Assembly: GCA_035626235.1 (NCBI GenBank)
Contig: DASPOB010000008.1
Coordinates: 1 to 44,484, forward strand
Reading direction: 5' to 3'
Length of the DNA: 44,484 nt
Source of the DNA: DATFYP01 sp035626235
Lineage (GTDB): Archaea > Thermoproteota > Nitrososphaeria > Nitrososphaerales > Gagatemarchaeaceae
Positions 25,149 to 34,768 of this stretch are shown piece after piece (within the stretch, counting starts at the first letter, position 1; each line of letters opens with the position of its first letter). Below the pieces are notes generated by a model. The model did no database searches. It saw nothing but the letters and a program-made list of their open reading frames with translations, and was not told the DNA's origin. Made by a program: the position numbers and the translations under genes.

Positions 25149-26057
25149 ATGCAGAAGGACCTCCTGGTCTACCTCAACGGCTCATTCGTCGAAAGGTCGA
25201 AGGCCGTCGTGTCGGTGTTCGACCACGGCCTCCTCTACGGCGACGGGGTGTTCGAGGGCATCAGGGCCTACAACGGGGTCGTCTTCAAGCTCGACGAGCA
25301 CATCGCCAGACTGTACGACTCCGCGAAGATCCTGCGTCTCAGCCTTCCCGTCCCCCCCGGCGAGATGGCAGAGAAGGTCTTGGAGACTCTCCGAAAGAAC
25401 AGGCTCCGGGACGCGTACATCAGGCTGGTGGTCACGCGAGGCCCCGGCGACCTGGGGGTCGACCCCGCGCACTGCGTGGACCCGACTCTGTTCATAATCG
25501 CCGAGCCCATGTCGACAGTTCTCGGCCCGAAGGAGCCGAAGGTGGTTCGGCTGGTGATCTCCACCGTCAGGCGGGACGCGGTCGACGCGACCACCCACGA
25601 GATAAAGTCGCTCAACTACCTCAACAGCATCCTTGCCAAGATAGAAGCGAACAACGCGGGCGCAGACGATGCGATACTCCTGGACAGGAGGGGGTTCGTC
25701 TCCGAAGCTTCGGTCACCAACATCTTCATCGTCAAGGACGGGAAGATCGCGACTCCGTCCTCGGCGGCCGGGATCCTCCACGGGATAACCCGTGCTCGTG
25801 TGGTCAAGCTCTGCTCCGACCTCGGCTTCGACGTGCAGGAGCGCGACGTGACCCCCTTCGAGGTCTTCACCGCTGACGAGGCCTTCCTGGTGGGGACCAA
25901 GTCAGAAATCGTCGCGGTAGGCTCGGTGGGAGACATCAGGATAGGCTCGGGGACTGCGGGTCCCGTCGCCCAAAGGCTGGTGAAGGAGTTCACCAAGCTG
26001 GTCCAGAGGCCGGAGGAAGGGACACCGATCTACAGAGCGGAGCGCGTCCGGGCGTAG
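25149..26057 (+). CDS. ilvE: branched-chain amino-acid aminotransferase
   Basis: 302 residues from the chosen ATG; fold-type IV PLP aminotransferase that makes leucine, isoleucine and valine from their keto acids with glutamate. Seen: LVYLNGSFVE, FDHGLLYGDGVFEGIRAY, the PLP lysine in HEIKSLNYLNSILAK (Lys153), DDAILLDRRGFVSEASVTNIFIV and DEAFLVGTKSEI. An ATG nine codons upstream exists, but the TATA box overlaps it and family proteins begin at this point. A D-amino-acid aminotransferase or aminodeoxychorismate lyase is less likely from the motif set. Confidence 0.93.
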   Translation: MQKDLLVYLNGSFVERSKAVVSVFDHGLLYGDGVFEGIRAYNGVVFKLDEHIARLYDSAKILRLSLPVPPGEMAEKVLETLRKNRLRDAYIRLVVTRGPGDLGVDPAHCVDPTLFIIAEPMSTVLGPKEPKVVRLVISTVRRDAVDATTHEIKSLNYLNSILAKIEANNAGADDAILLDRRGFVSEASVTNIFIVKDGKIATPSSAAGILHGITRARVVKLCSDLGFDVQERDVTPFEVFTADEAFLVGTKSEIVAVGSVGDIRIGSGTAGPVAQRLVKEFTKLVQRPEEGTPIYRAERVRA

Positions 26058-26459
26058 GCGCCGGCACCGGTCTTTCCTCCTTCCGACTCGTTACTCTTCA
26101 TGGCCGCCTTGACGAGCTTCCTGATGAGCGGCACGGGGACCCTTCTGTCCAGGGGAATGCGAATTGCTGACATTGGTCTCGTAACCTCCCAGGTCTTTCG
26201 AGTGCTGAGCTATCAGCGGCGGGAGAAGATAGAGCCTGATGTGCTTCGGCTGAAGGCCGAAGAGCACCAGGGGCCCATTGAGCGTGTATGCGGGTATCAT
26301 GTAGTTGATCCCCTCCTTAGCATCCGGGGCAGCCTCCCTGATCGTGGCGCGAATCCCCCTTGGCTTCCCCTGCAACTCCTCCGCTGCGAGGTCTATGTAT
26401 TCGTCGACGTTCCTTGCTCGCCTGTTCAAGGGGGCACTGCCCGCCTGGCGCCCGCCCAA
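26030..26459 (-). pseudogene. DUF1801 (YdhG-like) gene broken by a frameshift
   Basis: From a TTG at 26459 (TATA-like GTCTATTTAGGC on the minus strand, 26484-26495) the first frame encodes a good DUF1801 start: VDEYIDLAAEEL, REAAPDAKEGINYMIPAYTLNGPL and KHIRLYLLP, up to GGYETNVS. Near 26160-26170 the expected sequence continues in another frame: IRIPLDRRVPVPLIRKLVKAAM, the family's C-terminal strand and helix. One extra base explains the switch. The first frame runs on to a TAA at 26091; the second ends at 26030-26032, overlapping the ilvE end. The gene is either a pseudogene or carries a sequencing error. Intact relatives are about 120 residues with a YdhG-like alpha/beta fold and unclear function. 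Confidence 0.75.
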
Positions 26460-26483
26460 TCACCATAACGCGGCCCCAGAAAC

Positions 26484-26495
26484 GCCTAAATAGAC
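26484..26495 (-). promoter_or_regulatory. TATA-like element for the DUF1801 gene
   Basis: Minus strand GTCTATTTAGGC, centred about 30 nt before the TTG start. The 26460-26577 gap also must hold the rpoH operon promoter; a weak candidate is GTATTGTG at 26530-26537, with GGTGAG (26564-26569) as ribosome binding site. Confidence 0.4.
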
Positions 26496-26577
26496 GCCTT
26501 GAAACGCGCTCGTTTGGGCCCTGCGCAGTGTATTGTGTTCGCCACTTACTGATTATTTTGAAAGGTGAGAGGTAGCC

Positions 26578-26868
26578 TTGCCAGCGACGAAGAAGACGGC
26601 GGCGAAGAGGCAGAAGGTAGAAGACGAAGTGCCTCCATTCAAGGTCAGCACTCATTTCCTGATACCTAAGCACGAGCTCCTCACGAAGGAGGAGGCTGTC
26701 CAGGTCCTTGCCAACTTCAACGCGACAGCGGCCCAGTTCCCCTACATCCTTTCGACTGACCCGGTCGCCAAGGAGATAGGCGCCAGGCCCGGCGACCTCG
26801 TCAGGGTGACGAGGAAGAGCGAGACGGCCGGGTCTAGCACGTACTACAGGTATGTGGTGGAAGCCTAG
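26578..26868 (+). CDS. rpoH: DNA-directed RNA polymerase subunit H (Rpb5 C-terminal homologue)
   Basis: 96 residues. The archaeal H subunit equals the C-terminal domain of eukaryotic Rpb5; seen are VSTHFLIPKHELLTKEEAVQVL, FPYILSTDPVAKEIGARPGDLVRVTRKSETAGSSTYYRYVV. A Lys/Arg-rich extension of about 15 residues precedes it. The start is TTG with GGTGAG about 9-14 nt upstream. It is the first gene of the polymerase operon, and its stop codon abuts the rpoB ATG. Confidence 0.96.
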   Translation: MPATKKTAAKRQKVEDEVPPFKVSTHFLIPKHELLTKEEAVQVLANFNATAAQFPYILSTDPVAKEIGARPGDLVRVTRKSETAGSSTYYRYVVEA

Positions 26869-29800
26869 ATGAGCAAGCAGATACAGCGCTCGAACTCCTG
26901 GATCGTCCTCCGTGACCTGCTGGAGAGGGAGGGCGTAGCCAGACAGCACCTCAACAGCTACAACGAGCTCATCTCCAAGGGACTCCAAAACATCGTAGAC
27001 GAAATCGGCGAGGTGGAGGTGGAGACCGTCAGCACCCCGTACAAGATAAAGTTCGGAAGAATCACCATCGGCGCCCCAAGGGTCGTCGAGATCGACGGCT
27101 CGGTAAGCAGCATCCTCCCGATGGAAGCGAGGCTCAGGAACCTCACCTACTCCGCGCCGATCCTGCTCGAGATGACCATCGAGGAGGAGGGGCTCCCAAG
27201 GGACACCTCCCGCCAGCACATAGGGGACCTCCCGATCATGGTGAAGTCGGAGCTCTGCCAGCTCTCGAACAGGACCCGGGAGCAGCTGATAGAAGTCGGC
27301 GAGGACCCGAACGACCCGGGCGGCTACTTCGTGATCAACGGCGCCGAGAGGGTGATCGTGGGGCTGGAGGACCTCTCCCCCAACAAGATTCTCGTCGACG
27401 CCGAGAAGGTGGCGGGCGCCACAACCTACAAGTCAAGAGTCTACTCTTCCGTGGTCGGCTACCGCTCGAAGATGGAGCTCACCCTCAAGCAGGATGGAGC
27501 GATAAACGTCAAGGTCCCGAGCTGCCCGGTGGACCTCCCCTTCGTGATAGTCATGAGGGCCTTGGGGATGAAGTCTGACAAGGACATCGCCGACGCAGTG
27601 TCCCCCAAGATGGAGATCCAGGACCTCCTCGAGGTCTCCTTCGACAAGGCGAGCGAGGCTCCCACCGACAAGGACGCCCTTGTCTTCATCGGCAACAGGG
27701 TCGCCCATGGCATGCTTGAGGAGTTCAGGGTGAAGCGCGCCCTCTCCATGCTCGACTGGGGGCTGCTCCCCCACCTGGGCAAGACCGAGGACAGGCGCTT
27801 CGACAAGGCCATGTTCATGGGCGAAGCCGTCTGCAAGCTCCTGGAGCTCAGACTCGGCTGGACAGAGGCGGACGACAAGGACCACTACGGCAACAAGGTC
27901 ATCAAGTTCGCGGGGCAGATGCTCGCGGACCTGTTCAGGACCGCGTTCCGGAACCTCGTCAGGGACATGAAGTACCAGCTGGAGAGGACCGGCCAGAAGC
28001 GCGGGGGGAACGTAGTGGGCGCGGCGATCCGGACCGGGATCATAACCGACAAGCTCAACAACGCCATTGCCACCGGCAACTGGGGGCGCGGAAAGGTCGG
28101 GGTCACCCAGCTCCTCGACAGGACCAACTATCTCAGCACCCTCAGCCACCTGAGAAGGGTCCAGTCGCCGCTTAGCAGGAGCCAACCAAACTTCGAGGCC
28201 AGGGACCTCCACGCGACTCACTTCGGCAGGATCTGCCCCTCAGAGACCCCAGAAGGGGTAAACTGCGGCCTCGTGAAGAACCTCGCCCTTTCGGCCATCA
28301 TCTCCGTGAGCGTCCCGACGGCTGAAGTGGAGGAGAAGCTGTGGGAGCTCGGGGCCAAGCAGATCAGGGACGCGGACCAGAAGCTGCAGACCGGCGGGTG
28401 CAGGATATTCATGGACGGGCGCTTCCTGGGCTACGTGGACGACGGCGAGAGGCTGGCGAAGGCCTTCAGGAAGCTCAGGAGGGAGGGCCAGATCAACCCG
28501 AGCGCAAGCATACTCTACGTCCCCCCGCTCAACGACCGGGCCTACCCGCGCCTTTACATCAGCTTGAGCTCCGGCAGGGTCCTGAGGCCCCTCGTAGTGG
28601 TCGAGGGAGGGAGGCCTCTCCTCGGCGCGGAACTCATCGGAAAGGTAGACATCGGCCAGCTGTCCTGGAGGGACCTGGTCGAGCAGGGCAACCTCGAGCT
28701 GATCGACGCCAACGAGGAGGAGAACTGCCTGGTAGCCATGAGCGACGAAGACCTGTCGACCAAGAACACTCACATGGAGCTGTTCCCGGCTTCGATGTTC
28801 GGCATCGCCGCCTCGATCATCCCATACCCGGAGCACAACCAGTCTCCGAGGAACACCTACGAGTCTGCCATGGCGAAGCAGAGCCTCGGATTCTCCTCGC
28901 CCACCTACCCCATATCGCCGCACGTCAGGCAGCACCTGCTCGTGAGCCCCCAGGCTCCCGTGGTCCGCACGCGCACCCTTGACCTGCTCAAGATAGACGA
29001 GAGGCCCCTGGGACAGAACTGCGTCGTCGCGGTCCTCTCGTTCGAGGGCTACAACATCGAAGATGCCATCATAATGAACAGGTCCAGCGTCGAGAGGGGG
29101 CTGGCGCGGTCTTTCTTCTACAGGCTCTACGAGGGCGAAGCCAAGCAGTACCTCGGCGGGATGAGGGACACCTTCGAGGTCCCGTCTGCCGAGTCGAACA
29201 TCAGGGGGTACAGGGGAGAAAAGTTCTACAGGCTCCTCGAGGGGGACGGGATCGTCTCCCACGAGTCTCAGGTGACCGGAGGGGACGTCGTCATCGGTCG
29301 GACCAGCCCCCCGAGGTTCATGGAGGAGTACAAGGAGTTCGAGATCAAGGGCCCCTACAGGAGGGATACCTCGGTGGCGGTCAGGCCCTCCGAGTCGGGA
29401 GTAGTCGACTCCGTCTTCATGACCGAGAACGTGGAAGGGGGCAGGATGTTCAAGGTCCGCGTGAGGGACATGAGGATCCCTGAAATCGGAGACAAGTTCG
29501 CATCCAGGCACGGGCAGAAGGGGGTCGTCGGCCTCGTGGTCCCCCAGGAGGACATGCCCTACACGGCAGAAGGGATCGTCCCCGACGTCATCATCAACCC
29601 GCACGCGTTCCCGTCGAGGATGACCGTCGGCCAGTTCATCGAGTCGATTGCGGGGAAGGCTGGGGCCCTCCGCGGCTCCCCGGTGGACGGCTCTGCCTTC
29701 GCCGGCGAGCACATCGAGGACCTCGAGAAGATACTCAGGGGCAGAGGGTTCGAGGCCACGGGGAGGGAAGTGATGTACGACGGGAAGACCGGCAAGAAGT

Positions 29801-30225
29801 TCGCCGCCGATGTCTTCGTGGGCGTGGTCTATTACCAGAAGCTCCACCACATGGTGGCCGACAAGATTCACGCCAGGGCGAGGGGCCAGGTACAGATGCT
29901 CACGAAGCAGCCGACCGAAGGCAGGGCCCGGGGAGGAGGCCTGAGGTTCGGGGAGATGGAGAGGGACTGCCTGATAGCCTACGGCGCCTCGATGGTCCTG
30001 AAGGACAGGCTCCTGGACGAGGCGGACAAGACTGAGATCTACGTCTGCGAAAAGTGCGGGCTCATCGCCTTCTACGACGCCAAGCAGAGGAAGTACACCT
30101 GCAAGGTTGACGGCGATCAGGCGAGGATCTCGACTGTCGTGGTTGCCTACGCGTTCAAACTGCTGTTGCAGGAGATGATGAGCCTGAACATCGCCCCCAG
30201 GCTGCAGCTGAGGGACAAGGTGTAG
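26869..30225 (+). CDS. rpoB: DNA-directed RNA polymerase subunit B (unsplit)
   Basis: 1118-residue second-largest subunit in one piece (many euryarchaea split it into B'' and B'). Seen: the N-terminal protrusion/lobe, GRICPSETPEGVNCGLVKNLA (fork/external), EDAIIMNRSSVERGLARSFFYRLYE, GDKFASRHGQKGVVGLVVPQEDMPY (hybrid-binding, with catalytic-site lysine and arginine), HARARGQVQMLTKQPTEGRARGGGLRFGEMERDCLIAYGA, and the C-terminal clamp zinc ribbon CEKCG...C, whose fourth ligand is not obvious (CKVDGD). It sits in a tight operon: no gap to rpoH and 3 nt to rpoA. Confidence 0.98.
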   Translation: MSKQIQRSNSWIVLRDLLEREGVARQHLNSYNELISKGLQNIVDEIGEVEVETVSTPYKIKFGRITIGAPRVVEIDGSVSSILPMEARLRNLTYSAPILLEMTIEEEGLPRDTSRQHIGDLPIMVKSELCQLSNRTREQLIEVGEDPNDPGGYFVINGAERVIVGLEDLSPNKILVDAEKVAGATTYKSRVYSSVVGYRSKMELTLKQDGAINVKVPSCPVDLPFVIVMRALGMKSDKDIADAVSPKMEIQDLLEVSFDKASEAPTDKDALVFIGNRVAHGMLEEFRVKRALSMLDWGLLPHLGKTEDRRFDKAMFMGEAVCKLLELRLGWTEADDKDHYGNKVIKFAGQMLADLFRTAFRNLVRDMKYQLERTGQKRGGNVVGAAIRTGIITDKLNNAIATGNWGRGKVGVTQLLDRTNYLSTLSHLRRVQSPLSRSQPNFEARDLHATHFGRICPSETPEGVNCGLVKNLALSAIISVSVPTAEVEEKLWELGAKQIRDADQKLQTGGCRIFMDGRFLGYVDDGERLAKAFRKLRREGQINPSASILYVPPLNDRAYPRLYISLSSGRVLRPLVVVEGGRPLLGAELIGKVDIGQLSWRDLVEQGNLELIDANEEENCLVAMSDEDLSTKNTHMELFPASMFGIAASIIPYPEHNQSPRNTYESAMAKQSLGFSSPTYPISPHVRQHLLVSPQAPVVRTRTLDLLKIDERPLGQNCVVAVLSFEGYNIEDAIIMNRSSVERGLARSFFYRLYEGEAKQYLGGMRDTFEVPSAESNIRGYRGEKFYRLLEGDGIVSHESQVTGGDVVIGRTSPPRFMEEYKEFEIKGPYRRDTSVAVRPSESGVVDSVFMTENVEGGRMFKVRVRDMRIPEIGDKFASRHGQKGVVGLVVPQEDMPYTAEGIVPDVIINPHAFPSRMTVGQFIESIAGKAGALRGSPVDGSAFAGEHIEDLEKILRGRGFEATGREVMYDGKTGKKFAADVFVGVVYYQKLHHMVADKIHARARGQVQMLTKQPTEGRARGGGLRFGEMERDCLIAYGASMVLKDRLLDEADKTEIYVCEKCGLIAFYDAKQRKYTCKVDGDQARISTVVVAYAFKLLLQEMMSLNIAPRLQLRDKV

Positions 30226-30228
30226 AGC

Positions 30229-33200
30229 ATGTCGATGGAACAGGCCCTCAAGACAATCGGCGGGATCGACTTCGCCGTCTTCTCGCCGGCGGAAGTGAGG
30301 AAGTACTCGGTCGCCGAAATCACTCAGCCCGAGACCTACGACGAGGACGGGATGCCCGTCCAGGGCGGGCTGATGGACAGCCGCCTCGGGACCCTGGAAC
30401 CGGGCCAGAAGTGCGGGACCTGCGGCTCGACCGCGGGGAGGTGTCCGGGGCACTTCGGCCACATCGAGCTCGCCGAGCCGGTGCTCCACATAGCCTTCGT
30501 GGACGAGATCAACAGGCTCGCGCAGACCACCTGCAGGTCGTGCGGCAGGATACTTCTCCCCCAGCCGGAGCTCGACGCCTACAAGGTCAAGATCGCGAAC
30601 AAGACCGACTTCACCCCCAGCATGCTGGAGGCAGTGGCGAAGGAGATCGTCACCAAGGCGAAGAAGGTCAAGCTGTGCCCCCACTGCGGGAAGCAGCAGT
30701 ATCAGATCGAGTTCACCAAGCCGACGATCTTCCACGAGATCACTGAGGAAGGGGGAGCGACACGCCTCCTCCCCGTCGCCATCCGGGAACGCCTCGAAAG
30801 GATAAACAACGAAGACCTAGACCTCCTCGGGTTCAACTCGAAGGCCGCCAGGCCGGAGTGGTTCGTCCTCCAGGTGCTCCCGGTCCCTCCGCTCACGGTG
30901 AGACCGTCGATCACCCTGGAGTCCGGCATCAGGTCGGAGGACGACCTCACGCACAAGATCGTCGACATCCTGAGAGTGAACCAGAGGGTGAGGGAGAGCA
31001 AGGAGTCCGGGACGCCCCACCTCATCGTCCAGGACCTCGTCGACCTGCTTCACTATCACGTCACGACCTACTTCGACAACGAAGTCTCTGGCATCCCCCA
31101 GGCGCACCACCGCTCCGGGAGGCCGCTCAAGACCCTCAGCCAGAGGCTGAAGGGGAAGGAGGGGCGCTTCAGGGGCTCGCTGTCGGGGAAGCGCGTCGAC
31201 TTCTCGAGCCGCACGGTGATCAGCCCTGACCCGAGCCTGGACATCGGAGAGGTCGGGGTCCCCTTCGAAGTCGCCAAGAAACTCACCATCCCCGAGAAGG
31301 TGTCCCCGGCCAACATCGAGGCCCTCAAGCAGCTCGTGATGAAGGGGCCGTTCGAGCACCCCGGAGCCAACTACGTTATCCGGCCTGACGGCGTGAAGAT
31401 AAGGCTGGACTTCGCCAGCGACAGAAAGGCGCTGGCCGACTCCCTCGCCCCAGGCTACATCGTCGAGAGGCACCTCACAGACGGCGACGTCGTCCTGTTC
31501 AACAGGCAGCCGTCTCTGCACCGGATGTCAGTCATGGCCCACTTCGTCCGCGTCCTCCCGTACAGGACCTTCAGGCTGCACCCGTCCGTCTGCCCCCCCT
31601 ACAACGCGGACTTCGACGGGGACGAGATGAACCTGCACGTCCCCCAGAGCGAGGAGTCGAGGTCGGAGGCACTCATGCTCATGAGGGTCCAGGACCAGAT
31701 CCTTTCGCCCAGGTACGGCGGGCCGATCATCGGCGGCATCAGGGACTTCATCACCGGCGCGTTCATGCTCACGAGGGACGAGACCTTCCTCACCCCAGGG
31801 GAGTTCTCCAACCTCGCGCTGCTCGGCGGGTACGAAAGGGACCTTCCCGAGCCCGCCCGGAAGGGCGCGAAGCCGCTCTACAGTGGGAAGCAGCTCTTTT
31901 CGCTCTTCATCCCGAAGGGGATGAACTACGTCCTCACCTCCAAGTGGGCGAAGTCTTCGAAGACTGGCTCCTCCAACGACGTCGTAATCAAGGACGGGGA
32001 GCTCATCTCGGGGGTCGTCGACAAGGCCGTCATAGGCGCGGAAGAGCCGGACAGCCTCCTGCACCGCATTGCCAAGGACTACGGGAACGAGGAGGCCAGG
32101 AACTTCCTCAACTCGATCCTGAAGGTCCTCAAGACCTATCTGACGCGCAGGGGGTTCACCTACGGCTTCAACGAACTCGAGCTCCCCGACGAGGCCAAGA
32201 AGGACATCCGCGACACCCTCGACGAGGCCTACGAGAACGTCTTCGACCTGATCAAGAAGTACAAGGCGGGTCAGCTCCAGCTCACCAGGGGGCTCTCCCC
32301 GGAGGACTCGCTGGAGGCCTACATCGTCAACGAGCTGTCGCGCGCGAGAGACAGGGCGGGGAGGATCGCCGACCGCTCCTTCCCTGCGGAGAACTCGGGC
32401 ATGATCATGGCCAGGACCGGCGCCAGGGGCTCAAGCCTCAACGTGGGACAGATGACCGCCGCCCTCGGCCAGCAGTCGGTCAGAGGGAAGAGGATCGAGA
32501 AGGGGCTGAGGGGGAGGGCCCTGAGCCACTTCCCGTGGAACGACCAGTCCCCCGAGGCGAAAGGGTTCGTGAGGAGCAACTACAGGGAGGGGCTCTCCCC
32601 GACGGAGTTCTTCTTCCACGCTATGGGCGGGAGGGAAGGGCTCGTGGACACGGCCGTCAGGACGCAGCAGAGCGGGTACATGCAGAGGAGGCTCGTCAAC
32701 GCGTTGGAGCACCTGAAGGTCGAGTACGACCTCACGGTGAGGGACCCGCACGGCCACATCATTCAGTTCCTCTACGGCGAGGACGGCGTGGACCCGGCCA
32801 AGAGCGACCACGGCAGGCCCATCAACCTCGACCGTCTCCTCGAGACCGAGGAGCTCCTGAACAAGTCAAGGTCCAAGCTGGATGCGAATGCCGTGGAGAG
32901 GCTGATGAAGAAGTACCAGCCGCAGCTCAACGAGAGGCTGGTGAAGGAGCTCAACGAGAAGCTCACGGGCTCCTACCTCACCGAGGAGGGGGCAAAGGAG
33001 TCGCTCGAGCGGGTCGCGGAGGCGATGGACTACTCCAGGGTCGAGCCCGGGGAGGCGTCCGGCATAGTTGCCGCCCAGTCCATAGGCGAACCCGGGACCC
33101 AGATGACGCTGCGTACCTTCCACTTTGCCGGGGTGAGGGAAAGGGACGTGACCCTCGGTCTGCCTAGGCTCATGGAGCTGGTCGACGCGCGCAAGATCCC

Positions 33201-34011
33201 TGCCACCCCGTCGATGGACATCTACCTCGACAAGGAGCACGGCGCCACCAACGAGAAGGCCGTGAGGGTTGCGAAGGAGATACTCTTCACGAAGGTGGGC
33301 AACGTCGTGGAGTACAGCGAGGTGGACCCCACCGAGGGGATCAAGCTCCATCTGAGCGAGCAGTTGATGGTCGACAGGGACGCCAAGGCTGAGGAGGTGG
33401 CCAAGGTCATCGAGACCGCCAAGAGGAAGGTCCAGATCGAAAGGGGGAAGATCATCAGGGTCAACATGGAAAACGCCGACCTCTCCATGCTGTTCACCCT
33501 GAGGAACAAGATCCTGAACATGAAGCTCAAGGGGATTCCAGGGATTACGCGGGTCACGGTGGTGAAGGAGGGGGAGGAGTGGTTCATCCAGACCGCCGGG
33601 TCCAACCTGGGCAAGGTGGTGGCCGTGCAGGGAATCGACCCCACGAGGGTGTACACCAACAACGTGCACGAGGTCGCCCAGGTCCTGGGGATCGAGGCCG
33701 CGCGCACCACGCTGGTGAGAGAGGTCATGAGCACGCTGGACGAGCAGGGACTCGAGGTCGACGTCCGTCACATCTTCCTTGTGGGGGACCTGATGACCTC
33801 CAAGGGCTACATCCAGCAGATAGGGAGGCACGGGATCGCGGGAGCCAAGAGCAGCGTCCTCGCGAGGGCCGCGTTCGAGATAACCGTCCCCACCTTGGCC
33901 GAGGCCGCTGTCAAGGGCGAGACTGAGGACCTCAAGGGAGTGACGGAAAACGTCATTGTCGGGCTGCCGATCCCGGTCGGGACCGGGATGATCGACCTAT
34001 ACATGAGCTGA
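30229..34011 (+). CDS. rpoA: DNA-directed RNA polymerase subunit A, unsplit (A' + A'')
   Basis: 1260-residue largest subunit in a single gene. The A' part shows the clamp zinc sites (KCGTCGSTAGRCPGHFGH, CRSCGRILLP, CPHCGKQQ) and the catalytic Mg-binding NADFDGDEM (Asp461, 463, 465). The A'' part shows SGIVAAQSIGEPGTQMTLRTFHFAG (from about 944) and the C-terminal jaw/clamp segments. Most archaea encode A' and A'' as separate genes; here the frame runs through the usual split region (about 870-930) without interruption. Unsplit RpoA is a recognised trait of Thaumarchaeota and some related lineages and of eukaryotes. rpl30e follows after 4 nt. Confidence 0.98.
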   Translation: MSMEQALKTIGGIDFAVFSPAEVRKYSVAEITQPETYDEDGMPVQGGLMDSRLGTLEPGQKCGTCGSTAGRCPGHFGHIELAEPVLHIAFVDEINRLAQTTCRSCGRILLPQPELDAYKVKIANKTDFTPSMLEAVAKEIVTKAKKVKLCPHCGKQQYQIEFTKPTIFHEITEEGGATRLLPVAIRERLERINNEDLDLLGFNSKAARPEWFVLQVLPVPPLTVRPSITLESGIRSEDDLTHKIVDILRVNQRVRESKESGTPHLIVQDLVDLLHYHVTTYFDNEVSGIPQAHHRSGRPLKTLSQRLKGKEGRFRGSLSGKRVDFSSRTVISPDPSLDIGEVGVPFEVAKKLTIPEKVSPANIEALKQLVMKGPFEHPGANYVIRPDGVKIRLDFASDRKALADSLAPGYIVERHLTDGDVVLFNRQPSLHRMSVMAHFVRVLPYRTFRLHPSVCPPYNADFDGDEMNLHVPQSEESRSEALMLMRVQDQILSPRYGGPIIGGIRDFITGAFMLTRDETFLTPGEFSNLALLGGYERDLPEPARKGAKPLYSGKQLFSLFIPKGMNYVLTSKWAKSSKTGSSNDVVIKDGELISGVVDKAVIGAEEPDSLLHRIAKDYGNEEARNFLNSILKVLKTYLTRRGFTYGFNELELPDEAKKDIRDTLDEAYENVFDLIKKYKAGQLQLTRGLSPEDSLEAYIVNELSRARDRAGRIADRSFPAENSGMIMARTGARGSSLNVGQMTAALGQQSVRGKRIEKGLRGRALSHFPWNDQSPEAKGFVRSNYREGLSPTEFFFHAMGGREGLVDTAVRTQQSGYMQRRLVNALEHLKVEYDLTVRDPHGHIIQFLYGEDGVDPAKSDHGRPINLDRLLETEELLNKSRSKLDANAVERLMKKYQPQLNERLVKELNEKLTGSYLTEEGAKESLERVAEAMDYSRVEPGEASGIVAAQSIGEPGTQMTLRTFHFAGVRERDVTLGLPRLMELVDARKIPATPSMDIYLDKEHGATNEKAVRVAKEILFTKVGNVVEYSEVDPTEGIKLHLSEQLMVDRDAKAEEVAKVIETAKRKVQIERGKIIRVNMENADLSMLFTLRNKILNMKLKGIPGITRVTVVKEGEEWFIQTAGSNLGKVVAVQGIDPTRVYTNNVHEVAQVLGIEAARTTLVREVMSTLDEQGLEVDVRHIFLVGDLMTSKGYIQQIGRHGIAGAKSSVLARAAFEITVPTLAEAAVKGETEDLKGVTENVIVGLPIPVGTGMIDLYMS

Positions 34012-34015
34012 TTCT

Positions 34016-34315
34016 ATGGACACGGCCCATCTCTCTAAGGTCCTGAAGGAAGCCATGAAGGGGGGGAAGTACACCCTCGGCGCAAAGGAGACCATCTACG
34101 GCATGAAGGGGGCGAAGGCGCTCCTCCTCACGAAGTCTGTCCCCGAGGGGCTCCTGACAAGGCTGAAGGCCGAGGCGGCCAAGCACGACGTCACGGTAGT
34201 CGAGCTCCCCGTGACCTCCGCCCAGCTGGCCAGGATGGTCGGGAGGCCGTACAGCGTGTCGGCCGTCGCCCTGAGGTCGGTCAGCGAAGCGGACATAAAG
34301 CAGCTCCTCCGGTGA
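34016..34315 (+). CDS. rpl30e: ribosomal protein L30e (eL30)
   Basis: 99 residues, the usual size. L7Ae/L30e-fold RNA-binding protein, seen as GKYTLGAKETIYGMKGAKALLLTKSVPEGLL and the closing LARMVGRPYSVSAVALRSV. It lies between rpoA and nusA, its conserved archaeal location, with gaps of 4 and 7 nt. The ATG is directly downstream of the rpoA stop. Confidence 0.95.
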   Translation: MDTAHLSKVLKEAMKGGKYTLGAKETIYGMKGAKALLLTKSVPEGLLTRLKAEAAKHDVTVVELPVTSAQLARMVGRPYSVSAVALRSVSEADIKQLLR

Positions 34316-34322
34316 AAAGCGA

Positions 34323-34766
34323 TTGCCAGAAATCAAGCTAAGCTCCGAGCAGCTCTCCTTGATCTCCATGTTCCACAGCGTGACCGGCGCGACTGCCCGG
34401 GACTGCTTGATCGACGACAAGCTGAACAGGCTGATCTTCGTCGTCGCCAAGGGGCAAATGGGGCTGGCGATAGGGAAGGAGGGGGTCACGGTGAAGAAGA
34501 TAGAGCGCTCCATGAAAAGGCCGGTCGAGGTAGTCGAGTGGGCAGACGCCGTCGAGGACCTCGTGAAGAACGCCCTCGGGGCGAAGTACGTCCAGAGGGT
34601 GGAGATGGCCGACAGGCTCGACGGGACGAAGGGGGTAGTCGTCTACGTCGACCCGAGGAAGAAGGGGGCGGTCCTGGGGCTGGGCGGGAAGAACGCGGAG
34701 AAGTTCAGGATGCTCGCGAAGCGCTACTTCGGCATCTCAAACGTCCAGATTACGAGCGAGTTCTGA
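34323..34766 (+). CDS. nusA: archaeal NusA-like transcription factor (two KH domains)
   Basis: 147 residues. Archaeal NusA lacks the bacterial N-terminal polymerase-binding and S1 domains and keeps two KH domains: first GLAIGKEGVTVKKIERSM (GxxG-type loop), second GLGGKNAEKFRMLAKRYF. It probably binds nascent RNA during elongation or termination. The start is TTG 7 nt after the L30e stop. It is the last gene before the internal rps12 promoter. Confidence 0.95.
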   Translation: MPEIKLSSEQLSLISMFHSVTGATARDCLIDDKLNRLIFVVAKGQMGLAIGKEGVTVKKIERSMKRPVEVVEWADAVEDLVKNALGAKYVQRVEMADRLDGTKGVVVYVDPRKKGAVLGLGGKNAEKFRMLAKRYFGISNVQITSEF

Positions 34767-34768
34767 AC

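Noticed and set aside
26091..26459. Reading the 122-codon frame as an intact DUF1801 protein
   Set aside because: Its last 25 residues do not fit the family, while the other frame supplies exactly the missing strand and helix.
28240..30735. An 831-codon open frame antisense to rpoB, and similar long antisense frames over rpoA, guaA and guaB
   Set aside because: Products are low-complexity, rich in Arg/Gly/Pro/Asp/His and match no fold; they are third-position GC shadows of well-identified genes.
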